Shown one piece after another: positions 27,001 to 42,000 of a stretch of 64,000 nt of DNA (positions are counted from its first letter, which is position 1; every line of letters starts with the position of its first letter). The translations under genes and the position numbers were made by a program. The notes beneath the pieces were generated by a model. The model ran no database searches, was not told where the DNA came from, and saw only the letters and a list, made by a program, of their open reading frames with translations. The stretch lies in the NCBI GenBank assembly GCA_036924085.1, contig JAVGWX010000002.1, forward strand, positions 49,924,948 to 49,988,947, in the 5' to 3' direction. The DNA comes from Ariolimax columbianus. Its lineage: Eukaryota; Mollusca; Gastropoda; Stylommatophora; Arionidae.

Positions 27001-30000
27001 GGCAAGATAGGCACTGTTGGATGGACTAGAAAGATTTGGATTGGCATGGCAAACTAGATATGGAAACAAAGAATATCTGAAGTACTGAAATGATTAGGGA
27101 CACAGGGTTGTTGAAGTATTGATGTTATATTGTGGGAACATGAAAGATTAATGGCAAGAGAGGCCAAGGAAGACTGAGAAGAATGATTTGAAATGGCATG
27201 GCAAACTAAAAGTAACCCATAGCATTACTGCCATATGGGTGTGAGGTGTTAGCGATCTCACATTTCAAAGGCTCGGCTATATGAGGGCGGAAGCCATCTC
27301 CTCTCCCTCGCCACTTTTACTTCCCGGACTGAACCAGTACCCATTTAAGGCTGGGTCGACCCGGGAGCAATTGCGGTCTGAAAAAACATTACAGCCTCAA
27401 CTGGGGAATGAACCGAGGACTACTCAGATGCGAAGCCAGCGCGCTAACCACTGCGCTACACAGCTCCACTGGCAAACTACATACAAAAATATAGCATAAG
27501 ATCTGAAGTGACATGAAACAAATGGTTGAGGAGGGAATTGGTTGTCAATGTCATCCGGAATTATACAGGTGATGGTCAGGACATTCATAGATTTATTTAC
27601 ATAGTTGATTGTAGTACTTATCAATGTCCTTCTTTTATCAGAGATGTCAAGACTGACAGTTAGCTCCAATATTCATCTGCCAGTTTGGACTTTCATCATT
27701 AGAATATAGAAACATGCTTAGGCCTTGCATTTTGAGGACACATTTGCTACAGACAGATGAGATGTAAGAGGCTTCGGTTAAAAGTGTTTATCTTCAATTT
27801 AGCTTGTATTGTAATTTGGTAGTGTTTTTAGAATCTGGATTTTTGTGACACTGTAGTCAACATTCAGACACGTGAATTGAGTTGTGTTTTACCCAGGGAT
27901 GGGAAAACGTCAGGTCACATGTCATTTTTGGCCTGCATGATAAATTTATTTAGCCTACAAGATATTTATTATTCCACCCATTGAATCATTTTGTTGAGCT
28001 CACAGGCAAGTAGAGAATAGATTATTTATAATTGTTGTCCTATAGTTTATGTACATAAATATAATATGAAGTATTCCATACAACATGGATGAGTCTGAAG
28101 ACTCATCAGAAAATATATTCTAATAACTAAGTTCCTGCTCTTTCAAAGTCGCTTATCAGTTTAGGCTGGCTCACCTTGACTGTTTGAACTTTGATGGTGG
28201 GCCCCTTGTCGTATTGAAAGGTTCATGTCAAACTTTAAACGGCAGTATCTCTTACGACAGGCTCAACAGTCATAGAGGTCTGATATGGTTTCAGATAATG
28301 TTTAATTCTTTATTAGTGGCCTTCAGAGAAAAGTTTCCCCATCCCTAGCTTAGACATTAGATAAATTAAACAATAAAATTATAAGACATGTATTTGTTGC
28401 CTCATTGAATGCTTGGTAATTCCAACCTATGTTGGATGAAAAACAAGGTTAAAAAGCAGTTTTAAATGAGAACAGCAGCAGATAACCAATTTTTTTACCT
28501 GTAAAAGTCTTTATCAGGAAACACAAAAATGGCACTCAAAAATAGTGATTGAATCTCAACACCTACAATTGAATTAAGTAAAGGGAATGGAGTGTAGAGG
28601 TGAAAGCAGCAGCAAATTTATAATGCCTCTGAAACTGCAGTATTGACCCAAAGTAGTAGTTAGTTTACCAAAGTAAAGATTTTAATAGGCAAATATGTTG
28701 TTACAAATTTGACCTTGCGTGTATTATCAGCACAATTTTGGTATTGGTTTTCAACTGCAGTCCCTCACCTACTGTTTTAAACAGCTAAAGTACCATCTTT
28801 ACATGCTGATAATGATATGTTATCATTTGATATGGATGATAACTCTAATCCTGTGTCAAATATCACTGTTGAATAGCCACAATTTCATTCCTTGATGTTG
28901 TTTACAAGCCAATAATAGAACATATTTTCTCCATGACATTTAAGTAGGCTTTTGTTTTTTTCAATTAGTAATGTATATTAATATATACAGTTTCCTAATG
29001 CAGTTATAAAGTGCTTTGCTGGATAGGATAATGTATACTTTCATTTCTTTTGAATGTACTTCATTATTTATTGAGAACTGTTTTAGATCCAATATCGAGG
29101 AAATGGAGGTGACACTAAATCTCATTAGTAATTGAAAGGCAATTCAGTTTGGTAAAAGAAACAATATGTTGACATGTGATAACATTATAAAGACAAATGC
29201 CTATATTACTTTTAATAACCCTTGGTGTTGCTATTTTATATTCACAAGGGATAATGTGATAAAGGTATGCATAATTAAATATGATAGCTGATGAATTATA
29301 CAGATGATTATTTGTGATAAACTAAAATGTACACTCATAATAACTTGTGATAAAGGATACAGATTATTGTATGTGATCAATGGTACATATATTTAAAGGT
29401 ATTTAACATGATAAAGCTTCAAAACAAAAACTATGGTTGTCATGAGAGAGGAAGAGAGACATCAGATTACCTTAGGAAAACAGTCATTGGAACAGGTTGA
29501 CCTGTTCAAATACTTTGTAGCTGTAATAGACTTTAAGAGAGACATCAAAGAAGAGTTGACCGACCACCTGAACAGCTGCAGCAGCAGGTAGATTCTTTCA
29601 TATCATGTCAAGAGGATTCTTCAGCAAAAGATAAATAAGCAAGAAAGCAAATATGACTGTAAAATGCACCATCTATATACCCATCTTGAATTGCGGATGT
29701 GAGTCATAAACAATGACCTCAACCCACAAAAGTCAGTTTCAGACCTTAGAAATGCAGTACTTATGGAGGGTGGTCCAAGTAACAAGAAGGGACAAATTCT
29801 GCTATGTGGTCATTACATCCTGAAATCTAGCCTCTTCAGATTTGAGTTGACCCAGTGACCCAAAGTTTTCTGGGATGACAATATAAAACAGTCCGTGAGA
29901 CACAGGGAACTAAATTGGAATGAAGACAGTTTGACATTCATTCAAGCAAAACTTTATTCCCCAAGGTGAAAGGTTAGGTCAGGTCATCCCATAACCAGTA

Positions 30001-33000
30001 AGGTCACTGAGCCTGAGGACATGTGCCTACATGACCAATGTCACCTTCCAAGCATGTTTTCTTCTTCTGCGTTCGTTCTCAATCTCCGGCTACTAAGCCC
30101 TGAACAGAGTTTTGCAAGTAGCAGGATGTAGTCCGGAGAACGGCATGCGTTGTGTCGCTAGTTTACAGTTTGACTGCGATATTTGCACCTATCGGTCCGA
30201 CACATCCGTCTTTGGTAGAATCAAATGTAACTAAAGAGGGCTCTGCATAGGACTTGCAACTTAATCATATAAAACAAATGTGTACAGAAACTAGCACTTC
30301 AAGAATGCACAAACGGCTTTTGTATTGGTCTTGTCGTTCACTCTCAAATAGTCACATCGATTTCCATCAAGGACTTAGTGGTCTGTCTCAGGGTTCTCTT
30401 GTCACTTACAGTTTATGTTCTCAAATAGTCACATCGATTTCCATCATGGACTTAGTGGTCTATCTCAGGGATCTCTTGTCACTTACAGTTTATGTTCTCA
30501 AATAGTCACATCGATTTCCATCATGGACTTAGTGGTCTATCTCAGAGTTCTCTTGTCACTTACAGTTTATGTTCTCAAATAGTCACATCGATTTCCATCA
30601 TGGACTTAGTGGTCTATCTCAGGGTTCTCTTGTCACTTACAGTTTATGTTCTCAAATAGTCACATCGATTTCCATCATGGTTTTGGTGGCCTATCTCATT
30701 TTATCCCTTATCTGTGTCTGGGATGCCTGTATTGTCACTCTGATCCTCTAATGTACAACAGACTTTGAGAACAAAGTTCTTAAACACAGGTTTCCAGTAA
30801 GGGGACAACTGCTGTTGTAAGGGTTAGAACACGACAAGAAGAAGAAACTATTATGCCAAGATGTGCTCTAGATTGGAACCCACAAGAAAAGAAAAGAGAA
30901 GACTTGGGAATGAAGAACTAAGAAATACCTGGCAAAGAATGGTGGAAGTAGACAGCAGGACAACTGGGGTTTTATAAGCAGAGCTTCAGAAAATGGTTAA
31001 AAATAGATTCACCTTTATGAGAGAATTAAAAATGATTATCTGAGAGCATAAACTGTATGGAGCAAGAGAAGCATGCAAAGTTTGAGGAAAGAAAATGTGA
31101 TTCATGAGAGTAAACGATGAAGCGGAAAATATTATAATAAAACATTTTTAGGATTTTGTGTTCATCATTCACAAATTTGTTAATAGCATTATGTATACCA
31201 ACGGAGGGAGAAACATGTTTATATTGGTGAATCATAGGGTTGTAATATTGACCATGTCAACTGGTTTCATGGGATTTATTGACAGGTTATGACGTTGTTC
31301 TTTATATTAATTTGATTATATGTTTTGCATTTTATCACAAAGAGAATGTGACATTGTTCTCTTAAAGAGCTAATTATTTTGTCTGGCACCAACGTATTTA
31401 TGAAGATCTATCCAGCTATATAACAATATTGTTAGTTTTATTTTGTTTTTTTTTTTGCAGCAGTTTTTAGCTTTTTTAAATTGAACCAATTTTTACAAAT
31501 GGATCATGCTTAGTTCATACTTTTGCACCTGAAAACTCGTACAAGAAATGGAAGATCTTAAATAGAACTGACATCACAACACTTTGGTGCTCAGTCTCTT
31601 TCAGCAGATAGTGATGGCTGATGGTTACTGTAGCACAATAGTTGTACACACTTCTGATCTGTCCTCACTGATATACATGAATAGTTGGCAGTGACTTGGA
31701 TGTAATAATTGACCTTGTGATCAGTGTGATTGACCTAACGTGGAAAGTGCACAATCTACCATCATTTATGATTGTATTAGTCAAAACATGATGTGAGTCT
31801 GTCATAAAATTTGTTGTAGCTAGTCATTTAGAAATAAAAATCAATCATATTTAGAATATCAGAAGTAAAATCAGCCATATTTTGCTATCTAAAAGTAAGA
31901 TCAACCATACTTAGATTTCAGAAATAAAATCAGCCATATTTATTATTTAAAAGTAAAATCAGTCAAATTGATTATTTAAAAGTAAAAGCAAACATATTTC
32001 GTCACTTAGTAGTAAAATCAGCCATATTTTGTTATTTAAAACTAAAATTAATCATACTTAGATAATCAGAGACCAAGTCAGTCATAACTTAACATCTTTA
32101 TACTGGTTTAGAAGACTTTTCCTTGATCTAAAAACTATGCGCATCCAATCTATTCTTGAATGCATTAATTGACCATGCCTCTACTATTTCCTGTTGCAAT
32201 CCATTTCAAGCATTCACCATTCTCTTGACTTAAAAAATGTTTATTTATATCTCATCTAATTTTTAATTCAGAATTAAAATTAGCCATATTTTATCATAAA
32301 TAACAATTGACTATTTTCAGTCAAGCAGATGTCATCATCATTAGCTCTTTCTGTCTTGTCAGACGATAGTAATTGTGCTTTGAAAAGGCATGCAACTACA
32401 GTCCATGATGATAACGAATGTGACTCGTAAGACCAATCCCTGCAGAAAAGCATCTTCCACAGTGTGTGCAAGAAAAATCAGTACCGTTTGCAGCATTGCA
32501 TGGTGTGGCATTTTTTCTTAAACTGAGTCTTTAGCCTATCAGCAATCAGTATCTCCTTTGACTGCATTCCATGCTTAGTCATGCTCCTCCATGTAACACG
32601 ATTAATGACGTCCTGTTCCCATGATTCCAAATCGATGCCTGTAAAATCAGTTATATTCAGTCAGCCAGAACTTTAATCAACTATATTGACTTGAAAGTTT
32701 CCTGGGTCCATTTTAATTGCTGTGATACACAAAATAAACTCATGTACATAGTGCATACATGTTATATTTACTGACACATTTTTCCAACTGAAAACCATTC
32801 CAGAAACTAACAATACATGTTGATGACATAATACACATGATTATTAATGTTTTCTCTAATGTCATGTATGACAGGGCCATATTTTCACTTTTATGTCACT
32901 TAAGGGTAAAACTGCTCTGCAAGGGATTTGTTTTTAATTTTCATGCCATTTTTGCCATGCAAGTCTATACGTTTGTTTTTGCGCAAATAGTTATATTGTG

Positions 33001-36000
33001 TTTTATGTTTATTTTGTTGTAATTTAACACTTAGTATACGCAGCCAAAAACCACGATTTTACACGCCTATTTTTCTACAAAAATGTTCACACCTAACTGC
33101 TGTGACAAAATTATTCATATATCTGTTATCTTTTATTGTGTGATCATGTTTTATATATCAAAATGTTCAGGAATGATTGCTCTTTTTAGAAACAGTGCAA
33201 TAAGATGTCTGTACAGTGAAGTTGCATGCAAAAAATTATGTAATGTGTAAACAAAAATTAAAAACAATAAATAATTTGTCAACATTTTTTCACTTACCAT
33301 TTCATTCAAATGAATCCTTCACAATGTTGACACACAAAAATTCTTTCTTTTGATAATATATCCATATTTACCCAATATTGGGAAGTTTCATCACTCTTGG
33401 ATCAGAAATAACATTATTATGACCATTCAGCAGTGTTTGGTAAATTGAAAAATAAAATGGCACAAATTCTTTAAGAAAAAAAAAATTACCTATGTACAGC
33501 TGATTTTAATTTACATTTATTTCAAATGATGCTGTTCAAAACAGTGATTTGGATGAAGAAATGGCTGGTCTGGGCATCCTTGACTAAAAAATGTTGTCCT
33601 AACTAGCATTTGGAGTACTGCAAACAATACATTGACGACACAGTGTAGACTTTTTGATAATGTGTCTTTTTCCACTGTGTCTGTTTGCATGGCTGCTGAT
33701 GTAAGGTTCCACCTGCAAGCTGGGCGTCTCTGTAGCTGCAAAAAGGCGAAGCTCAGAAACTAATTGCTTTTTAAATTGTAGATAGGGCTGCTTTTTTGTG
33801 TTTGCAGGCCTCGTCAGGGCATGCAAAATAAATGAATTCAGCTGAGCTACTTCAAAAATCCAAAAGAAAATTTTCTTCCACCATTTCCTTGTTCTTCTAG
33901 TGAAGGTACCATATGTTGCGACACACTGATCAACCTTATCACACCCATTCATGCGGTAGTTGTAGTCATCAATCATTGATGGTTTATCCTTCACTACACC
34001 AGAACGACTTGTTAAACGTTTGGTGGTCACCGAGGCTTCACTAGAGACAAGCAAGCATTGTTTTTTAGCCTTCTTGTCTCTGAACATCACGCAGAGGAAT
34101 GTTCTTTCTATATGGAGAAACCATTTCATTTGTAAAAAGGACAATTTTGTTGTCTTGAAAGCTTGTGGAAAATCTCTGCGGTTTATGTTGACCGTACCAG
34201 TGTAGTAATGGCCATTACTGGTAAGGTACTGCAGCAGCGGATAGCTGGTGTAGTAACGGTCAGCATAAATGTGATGGCCTTTCCCACAAGGTTCTAAAAG
34301 CTTGTCAAATATTTTGACTGCTTGGATCTAGGTCTGGATTGTAAGATGTATTGCTGCCAAAATATATCAATATGTTGACAACATAAGCAGTGTTGCTGTC
34401 GCAGAGGCCAAAGGTTTTGACGTGGTATTTTTTTGGCTTTGATGCATTGAACATCTTATGGGCCCACCTTCCCTTCCATCCAATGACCATTTCATCCACA
34501 GAAAGTTCCTTGAATGGGTAATAGGATTTTTGAAATTGAAGTAGCAAGCTCTGCACAAATGGCTCAATTTTGGCTTTGCCCTGCGAATCAGGATTGCTTA
34601 CATGAAACATTGTATGGTACAAAGCTTGGAACCTGTCCCTCGTGAATACCTTCCTGAACCAAGGTGTTTCTGTAGTCTCATCATGTGCCCAGTAGTCACT
34701 AATTTTAGGCTTCTTTAAATAGCCGATAACAGTAATGACAACAAAGAATTTATGTAGCTCAGGCTCAGTCACTGGTGACCATGTTAGAAAAACTGACCGT
34801 ACTGCAGTTGTTTCTTTCATTGCCAGGCACCGTTGGGCCGCATAATCATTTACTGACCTGACAAGGTCTTCCATAATGGCATCAGTAAATAAAGCTTTAA
34901 AGCAAAATAAGGGTGATGCATTCTCTGGAATAATGTCAGGATTGACACCAGGGATTCTTGGCTGAGGTGGAATAAACCGAAAGGTATTGTCTGTGCTGCC
35001 CTCAAATACCTCCCTCCATTGCCCTTCATCACTAACCTGAGCGTCTGCCCTAGTAGTTGCCATTGGGACAGGAGACACTGTAGATGGATCTACTGTACTG
35101 CTGGTACTAGTACTAGGCCTAGGATTCCTATAAAGTACAGATCTTGACCTTGCTCCTCGTCCTCTCTTAGGCATAGGACCTTTATCCTTTCCTCTACTAT
35201 GGATGAGAGACTCCTCCTCTTGCTCACTCGAACTATCCCTGGTGGCACTGTACAATGATGTATTTCTAACATCCCCTTCTTCTTCTGAATGAGAACTTTC
35301 ACTGTCAGTGTCAGAAGTCATGTCATCTGTATCTTCTTCAGCCCAGATTTGAATCATCTTAGTGGCCTGAACAGCAGAAAATCGTGCGCCACGAGAATTG
35401 GTAGAGGAAGCCATTTCTTCAAATGAAAAAAAAAGTTGAAAAAAATCGCTACTTTCGTTAGATTATTGAACAAAATGTGCCAAATTAATTCTCAAAAGCT
35501 TACCAAACCACGCCGTAAGATGCTTAAAAGGACAGGAAATGACGTTGCAGTAGTTTAAAATGTTGGATAGGAAATAAAAATATTTAAAACTTGGCGTTGG
35601 TACATTTCGAGCGACAACGCCCATTTCATGGAAACAAAATATCACTGACGCACTTTCCGATAACAATTTATTATGAATATTTCCTTCTGAATTAGAACTG
35701 TCCATGCTAAATATTTCTTTATCTACATGTCTGTCTATTTCAAGTCATGGTTGAATTATCTGTGAGACACGTACTGCCGAAAATTGTGTCCCACGAGAAT
35801 GGGGAGGGAGGACGCCATTTCTTCAAGTAAAAAAAAGTAGACAAAATAGCTTTGTTTACATTTTTATTTTTTAATTTAGTAGTACATAATTGATAATAAT
35901 GTTAACTCACGCTCTAGAAATGGAATCTGAAATGGCATTGTTGTGGGTTTATACTAGCTGGATTTGGATTAAACCCATATTAAATACATTTAATACGTTG

Positions 36001-39000
36001 CAAAGAGTGTGAGCCACGCTATTTGGCTTAATATAATTCCGTGGCTGCCTAATCGTCTCGTGATTTGGCGCCCCGGATTTTAAGGGTTAACATAATTTAC
36101 AGTCATTTTTTTTGTAAAATGAATTTTAATTCATTCATTCTGTATTCTTGACATATCATCATTACGGCTTTTCTTTAATTCTCTTTTCTTGAAATATGAT
36201 CATTACATTATTTCTTTAATTTTCTTTTTTTGAAATATGATCATTACATTATTTCTTTAATTCTCTTTTCTTGAAATATGATCATTACATTATTTCTTTA
36301 ATTCTCTTTTCTTGAAATATGATCATTACATTATTTCTTAATTGCTGTTTTCTTGACATATCATGATTACAATGTTCCTTTATTGCTGTCTGTTTCTTTG
36401 ACATATAATAACATTGTTCCTTTAATTTTGTTTTCTTGACATATCATCATTACAGAATTTACTCTAATTGCTGGGCTATGCCGGGAAGATTGAAGGGTTG
36501 GGGAATATAAGTCACTTACTCCTGAAGTCACCACACTGTACAAGCTAGATTTTTATTTTACCTTCCATAGAAAAAAATACTAGGCCTTACCAGTGTTTGA
36601 ATCTGTGCCTGGCCCCACCTCCTCTCCTCGCGCCCGCTCTGGTTTTGAATCCACATTCTGTTGGTCAATGGATCAGAAATCATAACCTTGCAACCACTTA
36701 AACATATCTTCATTTTATTTCTCAGCTGCCCATGATGTGTACCATTCTAATCCAAAAGGAAAACCCCTGGGACTGCAAGTTGTTTTTCTGTTGATTTACA
36801 ATTTGGGTGCCAGAACTGTCTGCCTCATAGGTCTTCACCCTACAGCTTTTTGGTGTTTCAGTCTACCCTCATAACATGACACGTCTACCCTCATCACATG
36901 ACATGTCTACCCTCATAACATGACACGTCTACCCTCATAATATGACACGTCTACCCTCATAACATGACACATCTACATAACATGACACATCTACCCTCAT
37001 AACATGATACGTCTAACCTCATAACATGACACGTCTACCCTCATAATATGACACGTCAACCCTCATATTGTTGACCCACCCACTCATATTATTGATTAAA
37101 TTATGGACCCACCCACCCAAATTGTTGACACACCCATATTGTTGACCCGCCCAAATTGTTGAACCAGCCACCCAAATTGTTACCCACCAATATTGTTGAC
37201 CACCAACCCAAATTGTTTACCAAGACACCAAAATTCTTGATCCACCCACCCAATGTTGACCCACCCACCCAAATTGTTCACCCACCCACCGACCCATATT
37301 GTAGACTCACCTAGTTGACCCACCCACTCAAATTATTGGTCCACCCACCAAAATTATTTACCCACCCACCCATATTGTTGACCCATCCACCCAAATTGTT
37401 GACCCACCCACCCAACTCTAATCTTAGCTAGGATCTCATCATGAGCCAAGATGTTCTTCCCTTCTTCGTTGGGGGGGCAGCCCTGACTGTTCAACCATTG
37501 TCTGATGTGGGCAACCCTTCTCTCAGTCATAAACCTGGGAGATTGCTTTATCATGTATTGCATCAGCAATAGTCTGCATCCGTTCGTTATAATGAACATC
37601 TGTGATATGCATTATTTTGTGTATGAAATTTCTTAACAACTTTGTTAGATTTTGGTAATTTTTCTATGTGTACAATTGGGAATATTTTATTTGGGTTTTT
37701 TGGAGAGAAAAGTGTATTGGTGTGAAAACCTGGTCGAGTCTCGGATAGGGTTGATTCTTCCCTAGTTGTTTGTTTGAAATCAAGTTTTGATGATGTCAGA
37801 TTTACATTGTTGCAAAGATGAGGTAGCCTGTCTGTGTGTGTTTTGTTGCTGAGAAATGGTCGTAACTTTTTTTTAAACCATAACCATACACAACCCAAAA
37901 TGAAAGCCTAGATAGGCATTTATCAAAGGTTGGACATTGGAAAAAAGCACAAAAGACAGCGATGAAGTAACTTGCATGAATATCAATTAAATAAGTGCCA
38001 AACAAGGCTGACTGTGTATGTTTTGTCACTGAACAAAGATCATAACTTTTTTAACCATTCTAATAGCAGTAAGGAAATGGATAGACTCTCAAGTATAGTA
38101 ATATTCTAATATCAAACATGTAGGTCCTGGTAATGAAATAATAGGACCACTGCAAGCTACCAATTATGTTGTCAAAGTCAGCTAAAGGCTGCATGAAGCT
38201 AGCAACCTCATCTTGTAAACTATATTGCTACAGAAACCACCACTGCAAGTGCACACAAAGTTCTTTCTGTGTTAGCTGACCAGTGGTAACCCCATACTTT
38301 GGTAGGAGCAAACAAGGAAATAGAAAAAGATAAAGAATACTCTATTGGCTAGCCTGGTAGTTTCTTTACTGCCTTATTGACCACATTTCTTCTTTTTAAA
38401 CTAATTTAACTTAATGTCTTTATACTAGTTTAGAAGACTCTGCAGAGTCTGTATACAACAAGTTTCTTTTGCATTCACTTGATCTAAAAACTATGCACAT
38501 CCAGTCTATTTGAATGCATTAATTAAGTCCGCCTCCGCTTCTTCCTGTGGCAATGCATTCCAAGCATTCACCACTCTTTGGCCAACAAAATATTTCCTGA
38601 TATATAATCTGGACCTTTCTTTCATTTGTAGCTGTTGTTCTTGTCTTAGCCGACTTGTGCTTTTACAGGGGCAGTTGCCCCCAGGACCCAGCTCTGGTGT
38701 GAGCTTGATGTAGCCGGGAGAAGGGTTTCCTACTTAGCGAGCTAGGCTCAAGCAGCGTAATACTCCGCTGCGTTGGGACAAGCGCTTACAGATAGTGGTT
38801 AACCGATATGTGAGTCCATCTTAATAAACTCAAACACTGGAGCAAAATAGACTTGCAACCTGTTAGGTGCCATCTATGCTGCTCTAAACAAACCACCTAA
38901 CCATGGCCGGTGTTATCCCTTGTCACACAGTCTCCTCTCTGTGGGGCTGTGGTGCTATTCTTGTCCTTGTCACACACAAAGACCCCAGCAGACCACTCAG

Positions 39001-42000
39001 GATACTTGTTCTTGTAGGTGGCTGTATTTTGAAAAACTTCTTATAGTCTAATTTATCTACATAACTATGTATTATTCATCTGTTGCCACACAATCATTAA
39101 AGCCGGTTGATATATGGTATATGCTTGCAGGTCGAAAAGTTAGGATGTTATAGTCTATAGAAATGTCTAGAATAGACTAGTCCTGTAAGCCATAGCTGCA
39201 AGCTGAGCATGAAGGAAGGCCAGGCCAGCAGTAAAGCTATCCGAGAGTTTTTCAGCTGGCCGAGCACTTTAACTTGTATATTTCTTATAGCGAGGTACTT
39301 ACATGACCTTGAGGATCAGGTTTAGATTCTAGAGTGCCTGGTACTTTACTTTCTATTCTGTTGTTCAGTGTATAATTTGTCAAAGTGCAAAATGGTTATT
39401 CTTGTGGTCATTGTCACTACTAACCTTATTTATATACTGACATGAATAACTTATACAAGTGACCATGACTTACAACAAACTCTCAGCTTCTTATCCCTTA
39501 AACGTATATTCTCATTGGAAGTAAATAGGATCCTACAACTTTGTTCAAACTCATAAAGGTCATCTCACACTAAAAGCTAAGCCACACCAACAGGTTTACT
39601 ATACAACATGTTATTATTTCCTGACAAAAGATATCTTGATGTAGCCTCACATATTTATTAATGTAGTTGAGGAAAGCGTGTGTACACATTGAGGTGGTGC
39701 TTTTCTGGGTGCACAATGTTTAAGAGTTCTATCCACTGTCAGATGGACAAGTAATAGTCTCAGAAGCTACTGTATTCCCCTTTGTCTTCAATCACTGAAT
39801 GTAAGGTACCATTTGTCACAGGTTACATTTGGATATACCCTTTTAGCACGTCTTTTGTTCACAATAGCTCTCTCTCTCTGGTTGTCACCAGACTTCCTAC
39901 AAGGAAGCAGGGTTGTTTTTTGTTGTGTCCATTTCTTCCTGAAAAGGTCGTAGCTTACAGCTGTACTTTTCAGCCCGGTACATCTGATTTCAGCACAGTA
40001 TTTTGTGGGACTAGATTTGCCTTCCCTGTTCAATCCCTAATCTCTTAGCCAGGCTGCATGGTTGCAGTCTGTTTCCTGGGCTGTCACTTGGAGGTGGAAT
40101 AGAGTCTTGGTCAGTTATCGGTCATTGACACTAATGCAATCAGCCAGTCAGTGAGTCGCTATTCACTATTGCATCTTCTGCCATCACAGATCAGAGATTT
40201 CCTTCTAGCTAGATGAGTTACCACATTTATCATAGAGGCTACATCTACAAAGACCAAATCTGGCTTTAGAGTGCCAGAGACTGGTACATGGTCTCATATC
40301 CTGTTAGTAAGAACATTTCCTCGGTGAGGAGGTCAGGAGCTGGACTTTACCTGTCATGGTCTGCATCTCTATGGAGCATTTAGTTAGAGAACTGACAGCT
40401 AATGATCAGATCTGCTTCCTACATCGACAGCATTACAGACCATCTCAAACAACCCATGATTTCTGAACATTAAAGCTCCCGGTGTCAGTGTATGCAATAG
40501 TAGACCTTATCAGCTAGAATTTTTAATATTTGAATGGTCCAGTGACAAAACATGATTTTTCTTCAGTCTCTGAATTTTCTCAATCCTGGAGGCTTTAAAG
40601 GTACTTCATTAAAGATATTGTGTGCTTTTTTGTATTTCACATATTTAATAATGCTTAGTATAATTTACTTCTTTTATTTAATTTTTCTCTGTTTGCGTTA
40701 TATAAATGCTATTAGTAGACTCGTATAGCTGTACTTAAATATTTTGTTAATGGTATTCTAGTGATAAAGCATTTATGTTTTGTGATATGAAATGTGGTTT
40801 CAGGAATCAGACCCCAGTAACATGGTTCCTATGGGCAATATGGGTTCAACCAACATTCAATGACTAACTATTCTTAATATATAAACTAGATCATAGGAGC
40901 AGGGGTCTTTGTACCTGTTTTACATTTAATAAATTAAAAACTAGTACCACTTTTACATGTAAAAGATCTGTATATAGAACAGCTTATATGGATGTATACA
41001 CAGTATAATTTTATTACATTGTTTGGATATTATCGGAGACATTTGAACTGAGCAGTTTAAGAACAAAGTAAGGGTACTTTTTAATTTTCTTAAACACATG
41101 TTATGTAGAATGTATGCCAGCTGAATATGTGAGTGGCTGAATTGTTAGAGCACTTGCTATCTCACTTGCTATTGCCAAGGGGCTGGGTTCAACACATAGT
41201 CTCAACATTCTGCACAGTAAGGTCAAAAGGTTAGTCTACAGATGCCACGAGGCTACAGAATATAGCCAGCTCACTGTCAACTAGGCTACAGGCTCCACGA
41301 GGCTGCAGAAGAGCCAGCTCACTGTCAACTAGGCTACAGGCTCCACGAGGCTACAGAAGAGCCAGCTCACTGTCAACTAGGCTACAGGCTCCACGAGGCT
41401 ACAGAAGAGCCAGCTCACTGTCAACTAGGCTACAGGCTCCACGAGGCTACAGAAGAGCCAGCTCACTGTCAACTAGGCTACAGGCTCCACGAGGCTACAG
41501 AAGAGCCAGCTCACTGTCAACTAGGCTACAGGCTCCACGAGGCTACAGAAGAGCCAGCTTTAAAGGGAAGCAGTTGGGAAGGCAAGGTGCCATGGAAGGG
41601 AACTAGTCACCCCCATCTCAGACAGAGCTCAGAATTGTCTCTTATCTCTTTATCCCTGATGGCAGTGTCTTCTATTGAACTATCCCTTTCACAAAAATAT
41701 AGTTACATTAAGAAATACAGTCAGTATGTGTGGCCTTTCAGCTAAACAATTTTGTGGTTATTGTTTGCTGGCGTTTATTCATTTTCTCCAAAACACTGTT
41801 ATGGAGAATGTATAACTGTAGCCATATATCCAGACTCTGAATCAGTTTCTGAAACCTTTCTCCCTATTTGTTTAATTTATCAGTGATGGATTCTAGTGTT
41901 TAAACATTTAATTAAAATCAAATTATATTGAGAGAACGGCGGAAAGACTAAAGAAAGACTGAAGAAAGACTAAAGAAAGACTGAAGAAAGACTAAAGAAA

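Larger units (their letters stand above)
33028..36086 (-). mobile_element. piggyBac-type transposon, near full length
   Basis: The transposase reads right to left. Candidate boundaries are TTAA at 33024-33027 and 36087-36090, with imperfect inverted ends (cacttagtatacgc versus cccttaaaatccgg, about 19 of the first 30 positions identical by eye). UTRs of roughly 0.5 and 0.7 kb fit. The transposase family is certain; the exact ends are less so. Confidence 0.72.

Noticed and set aside
41235..41562. CRISPR-like array
   Set aside because: Units are contiguous without unique spacers, and the genome is eukaryotic.
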